A stretch of 64,000 nucleotides of DNA from Hyaloraphidium curvatum (Eukaryota; Monoblepharomycota; Hyaloraphidiomycetes; Hyaloraphidiales; Hyaloraphidiaceae), in NCBI GenBank assembly GCA_025558095.1, contig JAIVFI010000018.1, positions 658,380-722,379 of the forward strand, written 5' to 3'. The notes below the pieces were generated by a model, which was given only the letters and a program-made list of their open reading frames with translations, ran no database searches and was not told the DNA's origin. The position numbers and the translations under genes were made by a program. Within the stretch, counting starts at the first letter, position 1. Every line of letters starts with the position of its first letter. Below, in pieces: positions 47,501 through 56,559 of this stretch.

Positions 47501-49299
47501 ACATCTTCCACCACAAGACGCCGTGGACGCTCGACTGCCACATCAAGTGGAACGGTGCGCGGTGCGCGGGGGGTTACCCGTTCAAGGCGCCGAGCACGGT
47601 GGCGTCGGTGTTCCAGCCGCACACCTTCTTCAGCCCCCTAAACCCGAACCTGATCATCTCCTGGGTGGGCCTCTCCGAGCCCGAAGGCCAGAGCTCCTCG
47701 GGCATCATGGCGATCGACGTGGGCGCCAAGGGTGCCACCCCCAAGATCCTCGGCACATACAAAATGACCCGGCCCGGGTTCGGCTCGCGGCCCACGGGGT
47801 TCGGGGGGGACTACGGCCCCACGGGCGGGGTCGTGACGGGGAACCTCTTCTGGGCGGTGAACAACGCGCAGAATGCCGGGTTGGACGCGGAGCGCAACGC
47901 AATGCTGTGCTTCGATGTGGCGGCAGGGCAGGAGTGCCCCGGGTCGCCGTACCCGATCGCGTACCCGGCGGGGTGGAAGAACGCGGCGGCCGTGACGGCG
48001 TGGCTCATGCTCGCGGGGGGGAAGTTCTACGTGTTCAACCCCGGGACGATCGGGAGCACGAGGTCCAACGTGGTGACGTGCTTCGACCCCCGGGCGGCGG
48101 ACTACAGGTGCGCCGGGACGGCCTGGCCTCAGATCGCGCCGGCCAACACGAGCTCCGATGGGAGCTCGCGCGCCTCGGACCTGTTCCCGTACGTGCCGCG
48201 GGGGACGCCCGAGGGGGTGTGCGTGGGGGGTGTGAGCCAAGAGAACAGGACCAACACGGGCAACGCGTACTGCTGGACCCTGGCGGGGGCGCCGATCGGC
48301 TGTGGGTTGCCGCGCGGGATGGGGGGTGATCGGTACTGACCATTTCGACCGCAGTCCTGCGGGGTCTCAAGACGGCGGGCCTCAAGTGGTCCGGCACCTC
48401 CGGCGCCCTCTTCCAAAGCACAAAGCTGCTCCTTCCCTCCGCCAGCGGCGTCCAATGGTATGTCCCTCGGCACGCACGTCGCCCGCGATCTCTGATCGCC
48501 CCGTGCGCAGCTTCGATATGGCCACGGGCGCCACCTGCCCCGGCTACCCCATCGCCGGCCTCGCGCCGGCCAACGAGACCACCAACGGGTGGTACAGGAC
48601 CTACACCATCCGCCAGGAGACGCCGACGTGCTACTGGGCCAACGGGGACGCGGGGAACATGTGGGTCCCCCGGTTCGGGCGGAGGGGATAGGGACTGACG
48701 CGCGGCTGGCAGCTGGAACTTCAATCCGGTAACGAGGACGAGGGGATGCGGATCGCAGCCGACGGCGTTCGGTGGGCGGTGTGACGGCAGCGGACGGGAG
48801 AAATCGCTGACGTCCAGCCCCCATGACAGACAACTTCGCCCCGATTGAGCTGACCGACCCGGCCAAGTGCACGCAGAACATCACCGCCTGGGAGACATTC
48901 ACCCTCGTCAGCGTCGAGGGCGCCTGTGGGTTCCCCCGCCTCCCCCCGGCACCGGCTCGGCGCCCCCTGATTGATCCGCCACAGACGCCGCGGCCAACAT
49001 CACCTTTTTCGACAAGGGCGGCGCCGCCGTGCCCGGTCTCACGAACGTCGCGCTGTCCCGCCCGCCCGCCAGCGTGTCGCTGGCGTCGCTCTCGCCGGCG
49101 GCGACGGGCAACAACCTCCGGTTCGAGATCAAGTTCTCGGGGCTGCAGTGCCAGGTGTGCAAGTTCAGGTACCGCGTGACGTGTGGGTGCTCCTCCCGCC
49201 GCGCTCGGGGCATGCGGCGCGGTTCTGATCGGCCCCGCAGTCAAGTCGACGCCGCAGATCTGCTGCAACGCCAACATCGTCGTGCCGGGGAGCTTCTAG
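44533..49299 (+). CDS. Large secreted mucin-like Thr/Ser-rich protein
   Basis: Nineteen exons: 44533-44733, 44792-44863, 44917-45060, 45120-45147, 45199-45748, 45820-45884, 45955-46048, 46101-46308, 46386-46400, 46458-46559, 46616-46798, 46866-47027, 47080-48301, 48355-48457, 48511-48664, 48713-48728, 48818-48925, 48985-49182, 49241-49299; 1227 residues, every junction in phase. It starts with a signal peptide (RIAGLAALLGALLLCLSPAS-A). Residues up to about 690 are a stalk of TTTT, STST and TSS runs with two Cys-rich islets (CRTLRQNGGGRCTTTRC and CVVRCTSYKRCTVRR), expected to be heavily O-glycosylated. The C-terminal half is a globular Cys-containing domain (VTFQSNTGGDGWDLGFHEDG, NIFHHKTPWTLDCHIKWNG) that I do not recognise. 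It ends in QICCNANIVVPGSF with no GPI or membrane anchor. Likely a cell-wall or extracellular protein. Confidence 0.75.
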
Positions 49300-49627
49300 C
49301 CCCTAACCCGGGCGGCGCGACGGACCGCCTTTGGAGGTCGGGATCCGGATCCGACAAGAAGTGCTCTGTCATATCTTATTCTATCGAAATCTTGTTCTTC
49401 GTAGCGTGCACGCCGCGGCCGGCCCCCCGAGCCGGGCCCTCGGTGGATCGCCCTACCCGGGTCGCTCCCGGGAAAACTAGCGCGTTAAACACCCTGAGTG
49501 TTCACGGCCGTGCCTCCGCCGCCGGCCGATCGCGCCCCCCATACTCTTCGCCTTCCCAACCCGCCTTCCGCCAGCTCATCCCATCGATCCCCCTCCCGAC
49601 GCGTCTTGCCCCTTGCCGATCGCCCCC
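49300..49627. other. Intergenic, no gene seen
   Basis: 328 bp between the mucin-like gene and the next gene in the same direction. No feature recognised. Confidence 0.45.
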
Positions 49628-50164
49628 ATGCTCTCCCCCGGCGACCTGCTCCTCCCCTTCACCCGCAACGCGTCGACGGTTCCCCCCCTGCATCCCGCCC
49701 TCCCGCTCTCCCCGCGCGAGCTGGCCGCCCTGCGCGACGCCGACGCGCTGGCGAAATGGTGGCCGCTCGCGTCGGCGTGCTACGCGTCCGTGGGGGTCTG
49801 GTTCAACCGCCAATTGTGCGGCTTGGTCGACTCGCGGCTCGCGCGGATGGGGTGGGGGACGCTGCCGCGCCCCGCCACGCGGTTCCTGGCCGCGTATGCC
49901 GGGGTCGTTGGCGCCGCGGCGGGGATGGCGGGGCATCTGCAGGTCGCGCGCAAGGGGCTGCTGCGGAGCCTGCCGGCGGGCAGCGGGCTCAGGAGGAGGA
50001 TGCTGGCGGCGCAGTTCGGGGGGATGCCGTACCCGCCGCCCGCAGCGGACTGGCCCGGGGACCTGCTGGTGGAGGGTGCGGGGGAGGGGGAGGGGTCGGC
50101 GTGGGACAGGATACGCAGGGGGAACGCGGGTCAGGAGGGGGGAGGCGGCACCGGGCCGCGGTAG
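49628..50164 (+). CDS. Small protein, possibly OCIA-domain-like
   Basis: Intronless, 178 residues from the ATG at 49628. Opens with LPLSPRELAALRDADALAKW, then a helical segment and a hydrophobic stretch (FLAAYAGVVGAAAGMAGHL), then a basic tail and a Gly/Glu-rich end. The order (PLSPREL, a short helix, a GTLPRP turn, a Gly-rich membrane helix, a basic region) resembles OCIA-domain proteins of mitochondria and endosomes, but the match is by eye and weak. Convergent with the cupin gene, 23 bp between stops. Confidence 0.5.
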   Translation: MLSPGDLLLPFTRNASTVPPLHPALPLSPRELAALRDADALAKWWPLASACYASVGVWFNRQLCGLVDSRLARMGWGTLPRPATRFLAAYAGVVGAAAGMAGHLQVARKGLLRSLPAGSGLRRRMLAAQFGGMPYPPPAADWPGDLLVEGAGEGEGSAWDRIRRGNAGQEGGGGTGPR

Positions 50165-50187
50165 CTCCGTTGGAGATCGCCCTCTCG

Positions 50188-51680
50188 CTACGATACCATC
50201 CCCGTGTTGGCGATGAACGCGCCCTCGGGCTCCCCTCCGCCTTCCCACCCTCCCGGCGCCGCCTGCCCCTCGTCGGGCTCGGGGTGGAGGCCGGGAACGT
50301 GCACCTCCCTCGCGTGCGCAAAGAAGAGCAGCGCGGGCTCGGCGTGCGGGTTGTGCAGGGAGTACATGTTTCCTGCCGCGCAGGGGGAGCGTCAGCGGGG
50401 AGGGAGGGGCGGGCAGGCGGGCACGGTACCCCTGGGAACGTGGAACATGTCGCCCGGCCGCGCCGAAATGAGGGTGCCGTTGATGTCGACCTTGATCCTG
50501 CCCCTGTGCACGAAAAAGAACTGCCCGCGCGGCGGCGCGTGAGCACGCTTCCCGACGGCCCGGAGCCCGGTCCCCCCGCCCCGGAACCCACCATCGCCTG
50601 CTCCTTGGTCGACCGCGACGGCTTCTCGGACGCCGGGTTCAGGAGCATCTGCCCGCACGCGGAGAAATCGCCCTCGCCAAACACCTTGGCGAAGCGGAAG
50701 GGGCGCGCGGAGCCGCGCTCGAAGGCGACGGTGCCGGCGCGGGAGAAGATCTCTGCGAGGGGAGGCGGTCAGCGGCAAGCGAGGCGACCCGCCCCGGCGG
50801 GGACCCACTCTGGTCCACGACCCGGTTGTCCATCACGACGGGGAACCAGCCGTCCGCCGCCGCCGCGTCCCCGGGGGCCGGGCTGTCTGCGTCCGACCCC
50901 GCCTCGGCGCGGTCCGACGCCTGCACGTCCTCGGACGCCGCACGCCGCCGCTTCCGCCCGGGCTCCACGTCCCCGTCCCGCCGCGCCTCCAGCAGCGGCC
51001 CCAGCGCGCCCAGCATGGCTTCCAGCTCCGCGACCCTCCGTTCCAGCCCTGCGTCCAGGGCGGGCCGCCCCTCCAGCCCCCGTGCCCTCGCCTCGGCGGC
51101 GTCCGCCCGCGCCCGCAGCTCCCCCACCAGCAGCGCCTGCTGCCTGTGCGCGTCGGCCAGCAGCTCCAGCTGCGCGGCGGTGCGGTCCAGCTTCTCTGCG
51201 GCCTGCTCGAGGTCGGACCGCGTCTGCGCTGCAAAGTCCCACGTCTCGTCGAGCTGTCCACCACACCCGGCATGCGACGCGTCAGCCACCGCGTCCCGCG
51301 CCCGCGGAAGAGCCCACCGTGATGGGCGGCGGCCCGAGGCCGAGCCCGGCGTGGCCCGCGCCGCCCGCCGCGTGCGCGCCGTCCCCGTTCGGCGGCCCTC
51401 CCCCGCCCGCGCCGTCCCACCCCGCCGGCTCGCCCTCCTCCGACCCGTCGCCCCCGTCCCGCGCCGTCCCGGCCTTGCCCCCGCGGCCCCGCCCCCGCCC
51501 CCGGCCGCCCTTGCCGCGCCCCCGCGCCGTCCCCCTCCCGCGCCCGCGCCCGCGGCCCCGCCCCCGGCCACGCCCCCGCGCCGCGTGCGGCGAGTCGGAG
51601 TAGCCGTCCGAGTCGGTCTCCGTCGCCGAACCCGCCGGGAAGGCCTCGGGGAACGGGCTGAGGCCAGAGCGGGAGGACAT
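50188..51680 (-). CDS. CENP-C/Mif2-type cupin protein
   Basis: Minus-strand exons 51680-51318, 51253-50809, 50752-50592, 50520-50430 and 50372-50188; 414 residues (430 if the ATG at 51728 is used). The N-terminus holds a long Arg-Gly array, (GR)n, around residues 25-45, like an AT-hook or RGG region. A coiled-coil-like helix follows (DLEQAAEKLDRTAAQLELLA, then ERRVAELEAMLGALGPLL), then a basic KRRR site. The C-terminus, assembled across two introns, is a Mif2/CENP-C cupin: KEQAMFFFVHRGRIKVDING, ISARPGDMFHVPRGNMYSLH and PALLFFAHA. CENP-C links centromeric nucleosomes to the inner kinetochore, and the cupin dimerises it. The CENP-C nucleosome-binding motif (an RRSxR...W element) is not visible. 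Confidence 0.8.
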
Positions 51681-51845
51681 TCTGGTCGGTGTGGGACCGC
51701 GGGTGCGCTGCTGCGCGCGGGAATCCATCCAGCACCAGGTACCTCGACTGCCTCGCAGCTCCTCACACGCAAAGCAATCCCGTTCCAACGGCGGGTTCTC
51801 CCCAACGGCGTCGTACGATCGGATCCCCGCCGCCGCGCCCTCAGC

Positions 51846-52641
51846 CTACCCCTCCGCCCGCCTCCTGACCGCCCTCCTCCCCCGCCCCCGCCTCTTGAAC
51901 GGCCCCGTCGCGTTCCCGCCGCCGTCCCCGCCCCCGATCGGGAACGTCACAATGCCCCCGCCGCCGCCGCCGCCCAGCGTCTGCGCCGCGGGGCACGTCG
52001 CCGCCCTGACCCATGTCGACGCCGAACCCGATGCGAGCCACAGGCCGCACGCGCCGCCGGTATCGCACCCGATGCCGTCGTAGAAGGTGGCGCGGGAGCA
52101 GCCGGCCTGGGCGTCGCACTTGGCCCTGCAGGCGTCGGGGGAGCCGACCGAGGTGTCGAGCAGGGAGGTGCCGGAGCAGGAGATCCCGCCGCAGTCGATC
52201 CACGGCGGCGGGGCGTCTGCGATGGGGCCGGGTCGCGGGGGTGGGTCGGATGGCACGCGGGTCAGCGCGGGTGGAGGCCAAGCCGAGGGGAGGTCCACTC
52301 ACCCGACGAGGCATAGCGGCGGTACGGCGAGCCTCTGTCCGTCTTGACGCAGGCGACCGAGCCCTCGGGCGCGCCGGGGTGGGCGAACTCGCTGCGCGGG
52401 CGGGGCGGTCAGTCGCGCACGGCAGCGAGGCCGGGCGGCGGCGGGCGGCACCAGAACGTCTCGGGGCCGCAATCCCCGCACGAGCGGCGGAACACCGCGG
52501 CGTCTTTGAATGCGGGCCTGGCGGGGCGGGGCACGGGCCGTTTTCGTTTGCCGTTGTGGGGGCGGGAGGCGGGCGGGCGCACCTGGCGTCGGCCGCGCCG
52601 GAGAGGGCCAGGAGCGCGAGAAAAACGACGGCGGCGCGCAT
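51846..52641 (-). CDS. Small secreted Cys-rich protein, PAN/apple-like
   Basis: Minus-strand exons 52641-52583, 52517-52452, 52391-52303 and 52216-51846; 194 residues, frame consistent. Signal peptide MRAAVVFLALLALSGAADA. The mature part carries paired cysteines: SCGDCGPETFC across intron 2, then DCGGISCSG, DACRAKCDAQAGCSRATF, GCDTGGACGLW and AATC. The CxxxC...C arrangement with an FYDGIGC segment recalls PAN/apple domains, which bind carbohydrate or protein. The C-terminus is Gly-rich then strongly basic. No anchor. The fourth-exon start is set by the 86-bp intron 52217-52302. Confidence 0.7.
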
Positions 52642-53485
52642 TCCGGCGGCCGGCGGTCGGGGGTCCGGCAATCTCGCCGCTGGCCGGATGGTCCGGATGG
52701 TCGGGCGGACCCTGTGCGATGGGGCCGAGCCAGGCGGGTGCGGCCGGGAATTTGTGCGCAGTCGGTCATTGCGCCCCCACATGCCGCCGGGCCGGCATAC
52801 ACGTAGCAAGTGGCGATGCGACGTACGGCGCGTAAGCTGTTTTCCGATCGGCTGCCGAAGCGCCGGAGCACGGGGTCGTCCGACGCGCCACCCGATGGTC
52901 CCGCCCCGCCCGCCCCTCCTCGGCGCATCGGGGCCGGTGCGGCCGGATCGGTGATTCGACCGGCCCTGAAAGGAATTCTTCCCGATCATCGCACGAGAGA
53001 GGTTGGTACTGCTGGGCGGCACGGATCGGCTGGTCCGGTTGGCGTGGCAGGCACCCGACTGGAAGGCCGCTTTCCGTCGCACCGGCCCCCAGCCCGACGG
53101 ATCGGACGGCGGCGCCATCCCACCGTGGATGCTAGCTTCCGGCAGGGACGCAGCACCGTTTGGAACGGCGCATCCGGCGGTGCGATCTTTCACGTGCGTC
53201 GCCCTGGACCCATCGCCCCCACTCACCTCGCCTTCCCCTGTCGACAACGGATCATTTGCGGGGCACGGCGCTCCCAATGAGGCGCAGCTCCCACAATACG
53301 CCCCTCCGTGTCCAGATGTCCGCGATTGGGCTTCCAAGTGGATCCCTCGTGGGGTCACGAGCGCCGAGGTCCAGACTCCGGAGAACGCGCCACCTGACAC
53401 CCACGGCCCAGCCCTATCTTCCCCCTGCCCACGACCCGCAGCGGGCGCGTCTCCGCCCCGGAATCGGCGCCGCAGCAATACCGAT
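52642..53485. other. Divergent intergenic region, no gene seen
   Basis: 844 bp between divergent starts (secreted Cys-rich protein and RING protein). Very GC-rich with open frames on both strands caused by composition. No conserved frame, RNA gene or repeat recognised. Confidence 0.45.
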
Positions 53486-54680
53486 ATGCAAACCGACGTG
53501 AAGAGGCGCGGAAACCGCGCGGCAACGCGCTTCCCGGCGCCCCACGGCGTGTCTCCCACGGCCGTCGACTCAGGGATCCCGCCACCCGCTCCTCCCCGGC
53601 TCCCTCGCGCCTCGTTGCCCGCCCCCCGCGCTCCTCCGCGCCGCAATCGACGCGTCCCGTGCGCCCCCCTCGCCTCCGCTGTCCCCCTCGGCGCGCTGCT
53701 CGCCCTCCTCGGCCCAACCCCGCGGTGCACAGCCCAGCCCGTCCCCGCCCCCGACCAGTTCAACCGCACCATGGCGACGGTCCACGACAACGCGGCCAAC
53801 TCGACGTACATGGACGACCAGCGCAAGCTCGCGGCCTCGCTGGCGCCGACCTCGGCCACCCCGCCCCCCGAGCAGGTCGCCAAGGGATCCGGGGCCGCCA
53901 CGAGCGTGACGATCGCCATGGCGGTGGTGTTTTCATTCATCGGCGCGTTCGTGCTGTACCGGTTCGGGATCAGGCGGTGCGTCCGCGGACACGTGGGTCG
54001 CCTGCCCCCCGTCCCTTCCTCCCTGCCTCGTACGCTGACCCCCCTACCTTGTTCCCCAGCAAATACAGACCCCCGCCAAGCGCCCGCGCCGCCGCGCGTC
54101 CCACGCGTACCCGCCGGACCCCTCCGACCCCAACTTCGGCATCGTCCTCTCGCAGGCCGAGTGCGATGCGCTGTTCCCGGAGCACCCCTTCCGCGGGGAA
54201 GGCGAGGGCGGCATCGCGCCGGGGTACAGGGAGTACCGCAGCGCGCACTCCCCTCCCACGGAAAAGGGGGATGCGTCCGGGGAGGACAAGTTCAGGGACG
54301 AGGAGATGGGCTGCGCCGTGTGCCTCGCGGCCTTCCGCCCCGGGCTGCCGGTGCGCACGGTGCCGTGCTGCAGCAGGGGGTTCCACTCGGCCTGCCTGGA
54401 GGAATGGGTCACGGCGCGGAGGGCGGTGTGCCCCGTGTGCAGGTTCGCGTTCCACAGGCGGGGGGTGGACGCGGCGGAGAGGGGGGAGAGGAGGGTGCAC
54501 GCGGGGTACGAGGAGCTGGCGGCGGCGAGGGAGGCGATCAGACGGGGGGCGATGGGGGGTGCCGGGAGGGCGCCGACGGTGGTTGCCGTGGCGGAGGTTC
54601 CGGCTGCCGGGGCCGAGGGGGGGGAGATGGTGCAGGCGCCGCCGGTCGCGAGGCCGGAGCCGGCGCGCCTCGGCGACTAA
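53486..54680 (+). CDS. Membrane-anchored RING-H2 E3 ubiquitin ligase
   Basis: Exons 53486-53992 and 54060-54680 (67-bp intron; a donor at 53981 is also in phase), 375 residues. A hydrophobic stretch at about residues 64-78 (LASAVPLGALLALLG) may act as signal sequence. It is followed by two N-glycosylation sites (NRT, NST), then a transmembrane helix (SVTIAMAVVFSFIGAFVLY) and a basic stop-transfer. The cytosolic RING-H2 is complete: CAVCLAAF, CCSRGFHSACLEEW, CPVCR. The single-pass layout with a C-terminal RING matches PA-TM-RING/ATL-type ligases. ATG 53771 would give a shorter form without the signal. The C-terminal tail is Ala/Gly-rich. Confidence 0.78.
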
Positions 54681-54927
54681 ACCGGGTGGGCCGGATCGGG
54701 CATTGGACGGGGCGCAATTATAGGTTCGCCGTCGTTGGATCGTCGGATCGTTGGATCGGGAGGAGGTCGCTCAAAGGTCGGGTCGGCAGTCTGCCGTCGT
54801 TGGTCGGGCGGGGAAGCGGTCGTGCCGCGCGACCGTGTAAATTGCGATCGTTCCGTGCAATGCGGGTATCGGAGTCTCTGTTCATCCGTCGACGTCCGCC
54901 GCGTCCCAGCAATCCAGGGCCCCGCGC

Positions 54928-55783
54928 CTACCACGGTATCCTCTCCCTCTTGTAGTCGAAGAACCCGCCCCCGTCCTCCTTCCCCAACCCCGCGACGACG
55001 TCCAGCAGCATCCCCGCCGCCTCGTCGGGGGCGAATATGCGGTGCTTCACGCCGCCGGAGAAGTTCCTGGACATGTCCGTGGCGACGGTGCCCGGGTGCA
55101 GCGCGACGCAGAGCACGTTCTTCCTGCCGAGCTCGGCCTGCATCGTGGCGACGAGCTGGTTCAGCGCCGCTGTCCCCGGATGCACGGCGGTCAGCGCCCG
55201 GGGCCGCGTGCGGGGAGGCCGGCCCACCTTTCGACGCGCGGTACGAGTACCAGCCCCCGAGCTTGTTGTCCCCGATGCTCCCCGTGCGCGCGGACATGCT
55301 GGCCAGCACGCTTCCCTTGTGTTTCACGAACTCCGGGTCGGCGAATTCCCGCGGGGGCTGGGCGGAGTAGAGGAGGCCGCGCCCGGCGAAATGCTTGGCG
55401 GTGAGCACCGGCCCGAACGCGTTCGCGAGGAAGTGGTGCCGCAGCGTGTCCGCCGTCACGCCCTGCAGCGATTTCTCGGGCGCCAGCACGCCCGCGACGT
55501 TGAACAGCAGGCGGACCGAGTTGCGGCCGTACAGCCGCTCGGCCTCCTCCGCCGCGCGCGCGAGCGACGCCTCGTCGGTCACGTCCGCCGGCAGCGCGGT
55601 CAATCGCGACACGGCATCGTCGGGCAGCTCCGCCTGCGCTCGATAGGCGGCGTCCGGGTCGCGCGCCAGGGCGAGCACCTCGACGCCCGGGTGCCGGCGC
55701 AGCACGGCGCGGACGAGGGCGGCGCCGATGCCGCGGGAGGCGCCGCTGATCACGGCGACGCCCGATGGCGCGGGGATCGACAT
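54928..55783 (-). CDS. Short-chain dehydrogenase/reductase (CsgA-like)
   Basis: Minus-strand exons 55783-55228 and 55169-54928 (58-bp intron), 265 residues. VAVISGASRGIGAALVRAVL is the NAD(P) turn, LLFNVAGVL takes the NNAG position, SARTGSIGDN carries the catalytic Ser, and YSYRASKAALNQL (completed across the intron) gives Tyr-x3-Lys. ALHPGTVATDMS is the PG motif typical of the CsgA/sniffer-like classical SDRs found in many fungi. The C-terminus FFDYKRERIPW is also typical. Substrate unknown. Confidence 0.88.
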
Positions 55784-56559
55784 CGCGGGGATCGGGGTGG
55801 AAGGTCGGCGGTGTTTGGGACGCCGGGAGCGAAGATGGATCGGGTCGGGTAAACCTGGCGTGCGGGGACCCTGGACGATCGGGAGGGGTTGGAGGCGGAC
55901 GGTGCGCGACGGGGACGGGGGAGTGCGCCGCGATCCCTCCACAGGTGCGGGCATTCCGTGTTTCGATCCGATCGGCTGGCGGAAATAGGGGGAGGCCACG
56001 TGCGGGCATTCGGCGAACGGCTTGGGGGGGCTTCGCGCCTCCAACCCTTCCTCGATACCGATCGCGAGGTTTCCGCCTCGCGGCCACTATGCGGCCGGCG
56101 AGGCGGGTCCCACCCCCGCGGTTTCATCGCCGCAGCCGCCCGCCGGCCGTGGTGGCGGCCGGGCGGGATCCGAGCGGCCTCGACGGCCGTGTGCTGCGGG
56201 GCCGGGGACGCTCGCGGTGCATCGCGCGCCCGGCGATCGGCGCATCGGAGCGGGCCCATACTCTTCCATCCCGGCAGGCGCGGGGACGAGGGACGCGGGG
56301 CACCAGCCACGGGGGCGGATGGATGGATCGGGCCGGGGGCGGCTGCCTGCCGCGCCGATTGCCGCGTTGCCGCCGTCGAAAACCACACAACCGCGGGGGA
56401 ACGCCCGGCGATGGGGCGGCCCCGGGGCGGCAGGAGCGCGCGCTGAGAGCGCGGAAGGAGCGCGAGTGCGGTGGCCGCCGGGCGGGCGGGCGCGGCGGGC
56501 CGCTCCTCTGCTCCGCGAGGGCGCGACGAGCTTCAGGGCCCCGGTAGTACCCCGGGACC
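55784..56559. promoter_or_regulatory. Divergent intergenic region
   Basis: 776 bp between divergent SDR and Zn2Cys6 genes. Extremely GC-rich, with composition-driven open frames but no conserved coding sequence recognised. Confidence 0.45.
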
